The notes: generated by a model not told the origin, from the sequence alone. Positions 29,289-39,607 are shown, counted from the stretch's first letter. The stretch: 64,000 nucleotides of DNA from Mycosarcoma maydis (GCF_000328475.2 NC_026484.1:496001-560000), one strand, 5' to 3'. Numbers and translations are program-made.

Positions 29289-30953
29289 GGTTGTGATTTG
29301 GGTTGGGTTGTGTAAAAGGAAGATCCGCGCCCGGATCGAGGTAAATGGAGAAGGTGAACGGGTAAGAAGATGACATTCAAAACTGACGTGCCTATGTTTT
29401 ATGACGGCCTACGATCAGCGAGCGCCCTTGACATTACAAACGTCGCTTGCTGGCCCCGAAGACAAGTTGCACAAACAGACCAACATAGCCAGGCACCGTC
29501 CACTGTCTATGGTCCACGCTTCTTGGTTCTTGTTTGTTGGTTCTTGATTCTTGGTTCTCGGTCCTTGGTCCTCAGTCCTTGGTCCTTGGTGGACATCTCC
29601 ACATTTTTGGGCGCGGGGTGAGCAACTGAAGCGGGTGGGGGACGAGCTTGGCGCGGGCATTTGTAATTCCATCGGCTTGTCTGCTGGCTACCGCTGCCGA
29701 TTCACGATTCATGATTCTTATTGTCTGTCTATTTTGACCAGATCCGTCCCCGTGCCGAGCAATTCGCCGAGCCGAGATGAATCTTTTCTCAGCCAATCCA
29801 GTGGCTTGTATTTCCCCATCGCTCACACTAAGCTACTCCTCCGCACCATCAGACATCCTCTCGACCGAACAATCACGAATCTTACCTTTAAGCCTGGAAA
29901 CGACCTGGCCTCAATGCTGCTCCTATCGTGGCTATGACTCTAGTCGATAGTCCGTTGTTAGAAACGGACAGAGTGGGCAGAGAGTTCGCACTTTGCAGTG
30001 TGACCTGGTGCATTCCACCAAACTCGGGTTCTCGAGTTGCTGGTGCAACATTTCGAGAGGTGAAGCGGTCCATCTGCCTTCACGATTCGTGATTCTGACA
30101 TGTTCAACCGAACGAAACGAAAGCGCAGTGAGCCGGTCAAAGTGGGGGCGGAACCGACACCACAGACACGAGACGGGAGACGGGAGACGGATCGTTTTCG
30201 TGTTTCGTGTTCACGGTTTGTTCGACATCAGATGCTACAAGCGCGGCGTAACATGCTTGGTTTCGACTCTTGAGTCGCGAGTCACGGACACGAGAGTTTA
30301 GAGATGAACGAAGTCGTGAGTGAATCAAGAACTGCTCACGTGGGATCGTCAACCCTAGCCACGAATCGCCCTACTTTCAAAGTAAACAAGCTTGCCACGT
30401 CAACGTGACTTTTTAGTCTCGCCTTTCGTTTGGCGCCCTGGATCAAAGCGGCGACCTCTCAGATAGCCCACGCCATGTCGCACCTTGAAGCACGAGAGGT
30501 TTCTCGACCTTGGGTTCTTATAGACATGACGTGGCTGCTCGCCAGACGACAAGTGCTTGTACAATCGTTCCTTGGTCTTGAACGAGAAGAAAAGGCTCGT
30601 TGATCTCGCTTGCCGAGACAGCTCGCTTAAAGTGGTCACTAGAGATGCGTGCCTTGGTCACTTTACCGATTTGTAGTATCACACAGACAGAAAGTGGGAA
30701 ACTGCAGAAATCACTGAGAGGATGACACTTTGGTCGAAAAGGAGGATCATTCCGAGGATGTAAGAACGCTAATGGTAAGAGGTGAAAGTCAAACGGCGGA
30801 GTAAACAGAGAGCGGATAGGTGGAAGAGGGAGGGGCAGAGTAGATGGCATGCAGAAACCTCGTGCTCTAAGCCAAGCTGTTGACGGCGAGGCTGTTTTGA
30901 AAATACCCCCAAACGGCTCCATTGCCAGCCATACCTTATGCGTTGGTAAGATG
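29289..30953. other. Intergenic region, 1.7 kb
   Basis: Lies between the dehydratase start codon and the stop codon of the secreted-protein gene. It contains a 7-bp array (29520-29589), a short GATTCAC/GATTCAT stretch at about 29699-29717, GAGACGG repeats near 30172-30190 and scattered TCGTGAGT-type heptamers near 30268-30325. A frame on the minus strand (30400-30639) has decent codon use but no ATG or known domain and is not called as a gene. Confidence 0.5.
29520..29589. repeat. 7-bp imperfect array, TTCTTGG/TCCTTGG
   Basis: Ten consecutive heptamers in exact 7-bp register with unit variants TTCTTGG, TTCTTGT, TTGTTGG, TTCTTGA, TTCTCGG, TCCTTGG and TCCTCAG. On the other strand the main form is a rotation of GAACCAA, one base from the GAACCAC unit at 6503-6571. 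Confidence 0.9.
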
Positions 30954-31625
30954 CTATACGAAAGACCACTTGATATCAATCACTCCAGCCTCCAAACTCG
31001 CCAACTGTTTAAACAGCGAAGGTGTCATATCCAAGCTGGTAGGCTTGCAGCCCGGGCACAAATCCGCCACCGTCGCGTCGGCGCATCTCGCACCGTGACA
31101 GACCTTGACCCTCTTAAAGCAGTGCGATCCGCCTTGATAGATGTCCTTGGACAGCGCTACAATCTTGTCGTTGGCCGTGTTCCATTTTCCACAAGAACCC
31201 TGATTGGGCTTGAAAAAGGTACCTTTGCCACTAAATGTGCCTTTCGAGGGGCGTTTACGGTTGTCGTGGTGTTTATGACGGTTATGCGATTTGCGGCGAC
31301 GTCCAGCTTGTTTGTCCGAGCGATGGTGCGTCTTTTTATCATGTTGATTCCGCTGCTCGAGCGTGCTGCCTTCAGAAGCAGCGTTGTCGTACTCTTGGTC
31401 ATCCTCTCCTTCGTCCACTTCGACATCAATCTCTTCCACCTCGACATCCTCCATTCGTTTGTGTAATGATATGTCGCCTGCGGAAGACACGGAAGACCTC
31501 ACCGAATCGGGTCGTGCAGATAGCAGCGATGAGGACGATGGAGATGCCTCATTGAGGCTGGGTATGTGTGCACTCGCAGCTGCAACGACAAGCGCAGAGC
31601 AGAGTGCTAGCAATGAGAGTCTCAT
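30954..31625 (-). CDS. Secreted double-psi beta-barrel (RlpA/barwin-like) protein
   Basis: 223 residues from the ATG at 31625. Signal peptide about 1-19 (MRLSLLALCSALVVAAASA). A Ser-rich stretch is followed by HKR (possible Kex2 site, about 55-57), then a strongly acidic segment (VEVEEIDVEVDEGEDD), then a His/Lys/Arg-rich segment with further dibasic sites (GRRRK, RKRP). The C-terminal 85 residues form a compact Cys-rich domain: GSCGKWN, CFKRVKVCHGARCADATVAD, LCPGCKPTSLDMTPSLFKQL and a final VIDIKWSFV. This is the pattern of small fungal DPBB proteins related to expansin domain 1 and barwin, with six cysteines. Likely extracellular or cell-wall, perhaps processed so that only the barrel is released. 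Enzymatic activity cannot be inferred. Confidence 0.82.
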   Translation of the reverse strand: MRLSLLALCSALVVAAASAHIPSLNEASPSSSSLLSARPDSVRSSVSSAGDISLHKRMEDVEVEEIDVEVDEGEDDQEYDNAASEGSTLEQRNQHDKKTHHRSDKQAGRRRKSHNRHKHHDNRKRPSKGTFSGKGTFFKPNQGSCGKWNTANDKIVALSKDIYQGGSHCFKRVKVCHGARCADATVADLCPGCKPTSLDMTPSLFKQLASLEAGVIDIKWSFV

Positions 31626-33229
31626 GAGATGCTTTTGGTGGCTTTTCCTTGAGGCTTCTGCTGTCTAAACGTGTGTTGGAAATGAAGGTGGTCCGTTTTT
31701 GGAGGAGCGCTCAGATATAGAACTTTTGCGAGATGGAGCGAACTACGTAGAGACCGGGAGTGAGAGGAAGATCGAAAGCGCGGAGGGGACACGTACAAGA
31801 GCAGATGAGGTGATGAGAGGAAGGACAACGATGACATCCAAGATGGTAGCACAGCCAAACCACCATTTTTAGGATCCGAGGCTATTCACGACTGGTCTAG
31901 GGGGAAACAGCATCAACCCACCATACTGTGGTACCACCGCCACGACGCAGCTCGTGCACAACACACTGCTCGTAAGCGCCTCCGCCCTGACGCTGCAGTC
32001 TATTGTGTAGATGCTTCGGTGACCCCACTTTGGCAGCCGCCGCACCGTTCCACACCTTGGTGCTTGAGTTACAATGTTGGTAGGTATCAGCGGCGGGTGC
32101 GGACTATCGAGGTGCTCGGCGAATCGGATCAACGACACGTTAAAACCGATACAACTACCCACGACTGTCTGTTTTGACGCTTTATTCTGCTTCTACATCC
32201 TGGAAAAGCGGAGCGTGAAATCATACAGGATCAACACGTACGCGAAGAGCGATCGACAACGTGCATGCAATGCAGGCCTGTTGCTGTCTTTAAATAACTA
32301 GCTTAATACTGTAAGTTAGTTAGATAGTCCCTTCGCCTGCGAATCAGTCACGAGTTTCGCCGCTTGAAATTTTGTCTCTCGTCTCCGTTGCTCCCCTGCG
32401 TGTTGTGACTCTGCCAGTCAAATCTGTAACTCAGCGTTAACTTTCTTCGATTATCTCTGCTTGCTCAAAAAAGTCAAACCCGTTTCGGATTGGGGTAACT
32501 TAGAGTTTGCTCGTCTTGTGTCTTCAGCGCTGAGTTTCTTACTCGACAGTAACACATAAGACGCGGTGCGTGAGTCGACCTGAAACAGAATTCCCAACGA
32601 CAATCACGAATCACGAAACACGAATAATCGTGAATGTAACTTAGTGATTTGCTCTTCTTGCTGCAGTGCCTCGCTTCATCTGCAAGTCAGTCACGAGTTC
32701 GTCCCGTTCCTCCTCGTGCCTTTCGCCTACCGTTTTGGTTTTCGAATGAGTGTCAGAACATTTTCTCTTACTGCACCATTCTTACTTGGTTGATGAGGTG
32801 TTGCTCTCTAGAGTTGATTTTGAATTCGACAAGATCGCGTTCCTGCTGTAACGTTATGCTGTTTGCTCCATTCGATCCAAGTTCCCGCTCCGACGCCGAA
32901 TTAACTACGCGAAATCCACGCACCGCCTCCGCTTCCAACTCCTGCCTATATGAACAGGTAGAATTGGTTGCAGGATGAAGCTGTAAACCTCGCCGAAAAT
33001 AGTAACACTAAGTTAGCGAAAACCTGTCTCTCAACTTCGCCAAATCTGTGAATGATTTGGGAATGAGTAGAGTCTGCGTGTCCTCGACACCTGCCGAAAA
33101 AGGAGGATGGGCACCGCAATTGCTCGAAACAGTGTTGCAGCTGACAAGATTACCAAAGAGAGTCTCCTCTCTATTCGCACACAGCTTAAGCAAAACTTAC
33201 AGAATCGTAAGAAACTCTGTCGAAAGGGC
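31626..33229. other. Intergenic region, 1.6 kb
   Basis: Lies between the secreted-protein start codon and the tRNA gene terminator. The part next to the start codon (31626-31850) is purine-rich on the plus strand, that is pyrimidine-rich on the coding strand, typical of a fungal promoter. CACGAAT-type heptamers occur at about 32602-32635. Several TAACTTAG-like octamers recur (about 32500, 32637 and, inverted, 33009). No gene was recognised. Confidence 0.5.
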
Positions 33230-33236
33230 AAAAAAA
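33230..33236 (-). terminator. RNA polymerase III terminator of tRNA-Gly
   Basis: A run of seven T on the minus strand begins four nucleotides after the tRNA discriminator base. T runs of this length are the standard eukaryotic Pol III stop signal. Confidence 0.9.
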
Positions 33237-33239
33237 GTA

Positions 33240-33340
33240 TGCATCGACGGGGAATCGAACCCCGGTCGGGACGAATTCGTGGTTAAGCCTTGAATAAGGC
33301 GGGCTGGCAACGTCCCGTGATACCACTACACTACCAATGC
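33240..33340 (-). tRNA. tRNA-Gly (anticodon GCC) with 30-nt intron
   Basis: The minus strand folds as a full tRNA. The acceptor GCATTGG pairs with TCGATGC (two wobble pairs), with discriminator A at 33240. The D arm contains AGTGGTA; the anticodon stem GGACG pairs with CGTCC, the loop carries TTGCCA with anticodon GCC at 33306-33308, and the T arm CGGGG-TTCGATT-CCCCG is perfect. The anticodon loop is interrupted after position 37 by a 30-nt intron (33275-33304), the canonical place for eukaryotic tRNA introns, leaving a 71-nt mature tRNA. Internal A and B boxes are present in the D and T arms. It reads Gly codons GGC and GGU. Confidence 0.96.
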
Positions 33341-33738
33341 TTTCAGGTGCATATATCTTGTTACACTGTAATTATATGTAATATTATGACCGTTCCATTT
33401 CTATGTCACAAGCATCGCCTGTTCACGCTTGGTCTGAGGTTAAACAACTCTTTACAGTCGTGAGTCTGTCCTTATCACGCTCTAGCTGAATTGTTGTTTC
33501 AAAGCAAGGAATGACATGTAGATCAAAAGCATGAAAACCATGTGCAAGCACTGACCACGGACGAAGAAAAGGCCCTCGTGACGCCTCCGTTCGCAATCGC
33601 GTGACTTGCGAGCTAGCCGGCGTCAACACAGCTCAGATTCTGGCCCATGTAGATCGTTGTGAGCACACCGATATGGTTTGAGGTGCGGATCTAGCCGAGA
33701 ATTTTAAACCCCGTATCTACTGCAGCCTGGCTTGCCAC
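33341..33738. other. Intergenic region, 398 bp
   Basis: Upstream flank of the tRNA and 3' flank of the phospholipase C gene. AT-rich around 33355-33395. Nothing else was recognised. Confidence 0.4.
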
Positions 33739-36700
33739 TCATGACTGCTTACCAGGTGCAACGCCATCAACGAGTCCAACCAGACGCAACCTTGAATGAA
33801 CGAACAGGGTCGAGAACAGGAACTGCGAGAGCTGATGGTCGTACAGCGGTAGATGACGGTAGCCCTGTTGTAGAGCACCCACCGATACTGAATAAGCTGC
33901 TACACTCTCAGCGTCGATCGACGATGTGGATGATGTAGACGAGGTTTCACTACCCGCCTTGCTTCCAGCGTCGTCATCCGCAGCAGCTTCGGTGTTGCTT
34001 TGTCGAATCGCTGCCGTTGGGTTCAAAGAGAGTCGAGAGCCAGATTCGACGACGGCAGTCGAGATCGATGGGGTCGGAGCCAGTGTGTCTTCAGAACCTC
34101 GTGTTGTCCTTGATGTAGCCTGTTCTTCAGCAACGTCATCGTCCAAGTCATCGTCAAAAACCTCAAAGCGCACAAAGCAGAGGTCTAAAAGACCACGACT
34201 TAGGCGTTCCAGCTCCGGATACGTCAAGGCAGCGCCTTGAGAGGCCTTGCTGGCTTCGACCAGCGCAGCAAGCTCATTACTGGCCCCGGCGGGAACGTCG
34301 ATGAGCACGCTCATGTGTGTATGCCACTCCGGACTAAAGCCATTGCCCTTCACCGTTGGAGTGCGAAGAAGGTGAGTCGGCGCTAAGGCTGTCGTCTTTG
34401 CCGATGACTTAGCTCTCTGTGGCCCTGGCGAGGGTTCAGAGGAGGAACCAACGTCGGCTGAATGCTGGAGGCGCTTATCTGTATGGCTTGAAGCTGCTGC
34501 AATGGTGCCATCGCCTGAACTCTGTTCAGAAACGCTTGTTTGCCGGGTCTGTATTACGCTGTCAGGGGCCGCTTCGCAGTGATCTACGGGCGGAGCTGGT
34601 GACAAGGGCAATTCCTTCGCCTCTCTCGGCGTCGACGCTTTCTGCAATAGCCCCTTGGGTTGCTTGCCCCAGCAACCAGGCGTCAGCAAGGAGACTACCA
34701 CAAACGGGTCAATCGGCTCGCGGTTGTCGTGGTAGCTATGCCCCTTGTCCTTGTCTTTGTCCTTGCTCGCACCAGCTTTATTCTTCTTTGGCAACTGCTG
34801 CGCCGATACAATGCGAAGATCGAGTTGAAAGCGCACCACTTTTCCCTGAAGCGTTTTGCCGTGCTCTTTGGTGCGTAGCGCTGCTGGCTTGAGCACGTAT
34901 CCGCATCGGCCGTTGCGGCTGAACATGGCCTGATTGAGCTCAAAGCCTAAATCAGTCGTCTGCCAGTTGAGCGCCACAAGCTGACATCCGGCTGCCCACA
35001 TGTCAAGCGGAACAAAGTTTCGACTGGCGTGCAGTCTCGCAAAGCTCATCATCGAGGGGTAGATACGCGTAAGATGGGAGCGGTTGTGCTTGATGAGTGC
35101 CTCATTGGAAATGGGATCGCGGATCATCTTGAGGGCAGTCTTCTCCGACAAGGAGACCATATGCTGAGTAGCATAAGACTCCTTCTTGTTGAAACCGCGA
35201 CATTTGACGCCGATTGTATAAATGAGCAGTGAAGCGAGCGCGGTCGACATCATTTTTTTCGTTGCTTTGCTGCTTCGACTGCCATTACCTGGGGTTTCGT
35301 AACTTGCTTTAGCAGTGCCATCATCGGATGCATCACCGGAACGATATCCTGCTTGACCTGCCGATGTCGCTTGGACTCGATGACTGCGCCTGGTGACGCG
35401 GCAAACGAGCTGCTTAGCGCTGGTGAGACGCGATTCAATCTCAGAGTCGGTCGTGCTGGTGGTATCTGTTGCAGACGTTGGCGGCTCGAGCACCATGGTG
35501 GGAATCACATCGGTGCCGTCTTTCTGCTTAGCAGACAAAGCCAAGCCATCGGCCGCCTTTGGAAGGGGGAGCGCTTGGTGACCATCAGCCGCTGCAACAT
35601 TTTTCGCTTTGACCAATACCTTGAACTTGAGCTTCTCAGGCGAAGGAAGCTCGTCAGTCGAGCCGGGCAAAGTCTGAGAGTCAATCGGCTGGCTCAAGAG
35701 CATTTCACCAAGCGTATCTATGAGGATACGTGCCATGACCTCTTGCTGCGGTGGGTCGGCATGTACCTCGAGACTGAGGATGAGAGGATAAGGTGACGTG
35801 ACAAAGGCGTAGCGAGCAATAGCGCTGATGACGTCCTGAAAGGGCACCCGGCTGGTGAGGGTACGCCCATGGGTGATCTGCGGCACGTTGTTAGGACCAT
35901 CCCAGCAGTCGAGCTCGACGCTACGTGCGCCTTGCAGAAGAGCGCGGATGTAACCCTCGACGGTACTGTCTCCTTTCCACTGTCCTCCGACGAGATAAGT
36001 ATTGTGGCTCGAGCTGATGTAGTACTCGCTCAAAGGACGCGTCATGTCGTGCTGGATGGTCGACTTGCGTAGATGGGCGGCCACCTTTCTCGTGTTTGCC
36101 ATCGAATCGCTTGCCCCTGCAGCGATCAGCTCGTCAGTTGTATTGGCAAAAGCACGCGAAGGTGTGCGTTGCTGTGGGCACTGATTGGCGTCTGTGTCTT
36201 GCTGCTGCGAACACTGCTGTGTGTCACTATACTCGACTGCGTCTATCGAGCCCGAACATGGAGGTCTGCCCAGCACAGTCGCATCGACAGGGTTCGAAAC
36301 AATGGTCGAAAAGAGTGGAAGCTGGTCTAGCAAGGGTGGATTGTCAGATGAAGAAAGAAAATCAAGAAAGCCATCGTAGTCCATCTGGGCCCTTTCGGTA
36401 GGGGCATCGGCGTGATGCGAGCTTGAAAGGCGACTGTTGCAGTGCCGGTGGAAGAGATCGTCAATCTGACCGTTAGAAAAGTTGTGATTGCCTTGCTCTT
36501 CACGAATGAAGCGCCGGAAACTGTCTATCGACATAGCTTGGGTTCTACACGGCTCAGGCCCCATCACCCGGCTAGTTTGCATGACCGAAGGGGCAGGGCA
36601 AGATTGGGTATCGACGCTTGATGCGTCTGACAGGGCCGGAGAACCCTCGAGCTCAGGTGCCTGTCCTCGAAGGTCGTGGTCATCCTTAGTTACGCCAGAC

Positions 36701-38214
36701 CCTCGTCGAAGCTGTTCCAGAGGCTGTTCCAGAGGCTGGTCCGCCCAGGCAGCAAAGATGGTCTCAATGTCGGCTCTCTGCTTGAGCAGCGAGACAAAGT
36801 GCTGAAAGTCTTGAAAATCGAGAAAGCCGCGATTGCGCCAGTCGGCAAGGTTGAAGCAGCGTCGAAGGTGAGCCTTGTTGGACTCGATACCTAGACGTCG
36901 ACAAAGCAGTATGACTTCTTCGATGGAAAGCTTCTCATCGTTGGACTCGTCTGCATCTTTCCAGTGATGGCGCATCCAGAGGTGACGGCGATTTTCAAGG
37001 CTCGAGGAAGCGCCAACTGCGCCGAGAAGCTCTCTTCGCAGAGATTGGAGATGGAGCAGACTGGCTCGCCATCTCGAGAGCGATTGATCGGAAAGGGCAA
37101 TGAGGTGAAGGGCTTTGTAGATGCCATTATTCTGGTAGATAATGGTAAGCCAGCGCGACTCGTGTGCCGAAGAGATGTTGAGGGATGTGCGATACGAGGC
37201 AGCAGAGGGCCCAAAACGGACTTCGCGGATCGATTCGAGATTGACGCGATTGTTTTTCTTTGATTCCCACAGAATCTGGCCGCGATCTGGATCGAGCTTA
37301 AAGGTGCGTGGCTTGACCTTTTTGTGAGTGACCTTGAGCATCTGTTCGCCTTCAGGAAGCAGCAATTCGTGACTTGCCTCACAAGTCGATGGAGCTGCAC
37401 CAGCAGAGCTTTGCGATGGCGAAAGACTTTCCCCGATTGCAGTTGTAGTGCCACTGGAATCGGATCGTCGGACACCTGAGGTCTCGGGGCCGTATCGATT
37501 GCTATCGGAAGGGTTAGCTAAGGATCCTGTCGGGGATAGTTGACTGTCGTGACTCAAATGAGTTGGAGGAGGTGAGGAGACCGGCTCATTTTCCGAGATC
37601 GCAGAAGGAGACGCTAGCAATGGTGAATCTCTGTCCAAGGTTTTAGACAAGCTGCGAGAAAGTACGATCTGCTGTGAATCCACTTCTGCCGACGTGCTGC
37701 CGGATCTCATCCTGCGATATGTCTCGCTGGCACGCCGTTGGTGATGCAACCGATCAGTGAGAGAGGCAACACTACTCGTCAGTGTGCGTGCTATGCGAGG
37801 GCTCTTGGGTGGTGATGCACTGGGACTTGGTGACGTGGCTAGACTGTTGGCGGACAACAGGTTCGTTGAGCTGTGTGCTGCACCGGCACGGGGTGTCGCA
37901 ATGGGCTGTGCCAATGTCCTCTTGGCAGCCGCATCGTAGGAGAGCGAGCCGTTGCTGGAGCCACCACTGAAAGATCTTGGCGGAGGAGCAAAGCTTGGAC
38001 GCTCTACGTCTTCGAATGTATGATGGAAGGAGATCATATCCGTGCCGACTGAGGCTGGCCCAGTGGATGAGACGACTGCGGAGCCTTGTGAGGAGGCATA
38101 GGTTCCCCGATCTGCATGTTGATCCGATGGTCCCTGAAGCAAGGATCGGAGCCATGAGCGCACCGAACGACCAGCAGCTCTATCAGAGGCGGCATGACGA
38201 TCGCTGGCTGACAT
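33739..38214 (-). CDS. PLC1: Phosphoinositide-specific phospholipase C
   Basis: Hydrolyses phosphatidylinositol 4,5-bisphosphate to inositol trisphosphate and diacylglycerol at the plasma membrane. The first ATG in frame is 38214, giving 1491 residues in one exon. The N-terminal 280 residues are Ser/Pro-rich and probably disordered. A PH domain follows (about 290-395), then EF-hand-like repeats (about 425-490). The X domain begins with MTRPLSEYYISSSHNTYL (catalytic His about 737), then SVELDCWDGPNN and ITHGRTLTSRVPFQDVI (second His about 782). After an X/Y linker rich in Ser/Thr come the Y domain (SLSEKTALKMI, SHLTRIYPSMMSFARLHASR, PLDMWAAGCQLVALNWQT) and a C2 domain ending GYRHLPLYDHQLS and STLFVHSRLRLVG. 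The C2 domain carries several long low-complexity insertions, making the protein much longer than yeast Plc1 (869 aa). Confidence 0.95.
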   Translation of the reverse strand: MSASDRHAASDRAAGRSVRSWLRSLLQGPSDQHADRGTYASSQGSAVVSSTGPASVGTDMISFHHTFEDVERPSFAPPPRSFSGGSSNGSLSYDAAAKRTLAQPIATPRAGAAHSSTNLLSANSLATSPSPSASPPKSPRIARTLTSSVASLTDRLHHQRRASETYRRMRSGSTSAEVDSQQIVLSRSLSKTLDRDSPLLASPSAISENEPVSSPPPTHLSHDSQLSPTGSLANPSDSNRYGPETSGVRRSDSSGTTTAIGESLSPSQSSAGAAPSTCEASHELLLPEGEQMLKVTHKKVKPRTFKLDPDRGQILWESKKNNRVNLESIREVRFGPSAASYRTSLNISSAHESRWLTIIYQNNGIYKALHLIALSDQSLSRWRASLLHLQSLRRELLGAVGASSSLENRRHLWMRHHWKDADESNDEKLSIEEVILLCRRLGIESNKAHLRRCFNLADWRNRGFLDFQDFQHFVSLLKQRADIETIFAAWADQPLEQPLEQLRRGSGVTKDDHDLRGQAPELEGSPALSDASSVDTQSCPAPSVMQTSRVMGPEPCRTQAMSIDSFRRFIREEQGNHNFSNGQIDDLFHRHCNSRLSSSHHADAPTERAQMDYDGFLDFLSSSDNPPLLDQLPLFSTIVSNPVDATVLGRPPCSGSIDAVEYSDTQQCSQQQDTDANQCPQQRTPSRAFANTTDELIAAGASDSMANTRKVAAHLRKSTIQHDMTRPLSEYYISSSHNTYLVGGQWKGDSTVEGYIRALLQGARSVELDCWDGPNNVPQITHGRTLTSRVPFQDVISAIARYAFVTSPYPLILSLEVHADPPQQEVMARILIDTLGEMLLSQPIDSQTLPGSTDELPSPEKLKFKVLVKAKNVAAADGHQALPLPKAADGLALSAKQKDGTDVIPTMVLEPPTSATDTTSTTDSEIESRLTSAKQLVCRVTRRSHRVQATSAGQAGYRSGDASDDGTAKASYETPGNGSRSSKATKKMMSTALASLLIYTIGVKCRGFNKKESYATQHMVSLSEKTALKMIRDPISNEALIKHNRSHLTRIYPSMMSFARLHASRNFVPLDMWAAGCQLVALNWQTTDLGFELNQAMFSRNGRCGYVLKPAALRTKEHGKTLQGKVVRFQLDLRIVSAQQLPKKNKAGASKDKDKDKGHSYHDNREPIDPFVVVSLLTPGCWGKQPKGLLQKASTPREAKELPLSPAPPVDHCEAAPDSVIQTRQTSVSEQSSGDGTIAAASSHTDKRLQHSADVGSSSEPSPGPQRAKSSAKTTALAPTHLLRTPTVKGNGFSPEWHTHMSVLIDVPAGASNELAALVEASKASQGAALTYPELERLSRGLLDLCFVRFEVFDDDLDDDVAEEQATSRTTRGSEDTLAPTPSISTAVVESGSRLSLNPTAAIRQSNTEAAADDDAGSKAGSETSSTSSTSSIDAESVAAYSVSVGALQQGYRHLPLYDHQLSQFLFSTLFVHSRLRLVGLVDGVAPGKQS

Positions 38215-38755
38215 TATGTATTGCAAAGAGGAGGTAGCCACGCTCGTTGTATCGAAGCAGACGCGGCACTAGGGTGATCTGCTGAATCACACGCTATATT
38301 TCAGCTTGGAGCGAAGCGATACCGGTCCTAGCATCTCCACGAGTGGCTGTGCTGCGGAATGATGTGCGAGGGGTGTGTAAAGAGACAAGAGAAAGGAGGT
38401 GCTGAGTGGCTTTCTGTGTGCATATCTGAGAAGTCTGTGCACAGCCTGAACGTGGAAAGTGTTGAAAGCTGTTTGGTATGCAGAACAGCAGCCCGTGCGT
38501 CTCAGCTACTCTTAACTCACGACTAACTGTTGGAAAGAGCTGCCAAGAACGCTCTATCTGACTCCCGATTCAACGTCGTCTCTCGCCGATCTTGACTTGA
38601 CACGACTCGCTCGAAATTTTTGAGCTGCAGCTCGACTTTTTTTTATGCCTTTGTGGTTCTTCTCAAGGGTCCTTTCGACTTTCGAGTTCTTATCTGTCTG
38701 TCTGTCGCAACCCTCATCCTACCACAGATCAACGCCTTTTTTCCCACTGACAACC
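38215..38755. other. Divergent promoter region, 541 bp
   Basis: Shared 5' region of the phospholipase C gene (minus) and the zinc-finger protein gene (plus). A T-rich tract (38636-38644) precedes the latter. An in-frame ATG at 38645 would add 37 hydrophobic or Ser-rich residues to that protein but has poorer context. Confidence 0.5.
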
Positions 38756-39607
38756 ATGTTCAAACGAGTGGCAAAAGCCACTAGCAAGAAAGTCGACGTT
38801 GACGGCTTGAAGGAGGTGACAGGCGATGACACGGCTATCGGGATCGACAAGCTAGTCGACGAGTCGTCCAGCTCCGAAGGCGAAGATTTCGACGATGAGG
38901 ATAATGACAGCGACAGCGACAGCGATGATGAAGAGGAAAGCAAAGTCAAGGGAGATGATCAAGCCCAGGACAAGACATCTTCAAAGGCAGGCTCCAAACG
39001 CAAGCGCTCTCAAGACCAAGACGAGGAAGAGCAGAACGAAGCGGCAGCCCAAGTGTCAATAGAAGAGGCCATCCAAGATCCCATCTACGTTCCCACCGAA
39101 GGCGAGAAGAAGCATGGCGTCTTTGCATCCCGCTGTATCGTCTGCGAAGCCGCTGTGCTCAAGACTTCCCACCTCGTCACTGCCCATCTCGAGGCTAAAG
39201 CTCACAAACGCCGCATGGAGCGCTTCCAGAAGTACGTTGAGAAGCAGCTCACAGAGACGCAGCGAAAAGCGCTTGATGCGAGGGACGCCGTCGAACAGAT
39301 GGATGTTTGGAAGGCTGAACAGGTCGAGCTCGAGCAAAAGAGGCTTGCCGAAGCCCCGCCCAGCAAGAAGGCGTTGGAAAGGAAGCAAAAGGCGACCGAG
39401 TTTCGCAAGAAAAAGAAAGAGCAAGCTATGAAGAGGAAGGCGCAAAAAGCGGCAAAGGGAGACAAGGATGCCGCAAAACCGGACATTATAGACCCTAAGG
39501 ATAACAAGACGGCCAAGGTCGACAATGGAACAGCGGAAAAGGTTCAGGCAGATTCACAGACAGTCATAGCCAAGAAGCCAGCCAAGAAAGTCAAAAAGCA
39601 AGCCTGA
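38756..39607 (+). CDS. Probable nucleolar protein with U1-type C2H2 zinc finger
   Basis: 283 residues from the ATG at 38756 (ACAACCATG). An N-terminal acidic/Ser tract (SSSSEGEDFDDEDNDSDSDS, about 37-62) is followed by a KRKR basic patch. At about 123-148 a single U1-like zinc finger reads CIVCEAAVLKTSHLVTAHLE then AKAHKRR: C-x2-C-x13-H-x5-H. A long charged helical region (about 150-230) leads into a Lys-rich tail (KKKKEQAMKRKAQKAAKG and KKPAKKVKKQA). This composition, acidic tract plus U1 finger plus Lys-rich coiled coil, is typical of nucleolar RNA-binding or ribosome-assembly factors. I do not recognise the orthologue, so the role is inference. Confidence 0.75.
   Translation: MFKRVAKATSKKVDVDGLKEVTGDDTAIGIDKLVDESSSSEGEDFDDEDNDSDSDSDDEEESKVKGDDQAQDKTSSKAGSKRKRSQDQDEEEQNEAAAQVSIEEAIQDPIYVPTEGEKKHGVFASRCIVCEAAVLKTSHLVTAHLEAKAHKRRMERFQKYVEKQLTETQRKALDARDAVEQMDVWKAEQVELEQKRLAEAPPSKKALERKQKATEFRKKKKEQAMKRKAQKAAKGDKDAAKPDIIDPKDNKTAKVDNGTAEKVQADSQTVIAKKPAKKVKKQA

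Noticed and set aside
30400..30639. 80-codon minus-strand frame with good codon use near the secreted-protein gene
   Set aside because: No ATG at its start, no convincing acceptor or upstream exon, and no match; an overlapping frame looks equally good.
32649..32978. 109-codon plus-strand frame
   Set aside because: Composition unlike neighbouring genes and rich in Cys/Ser by chance; no signal peptide or domain I trust.
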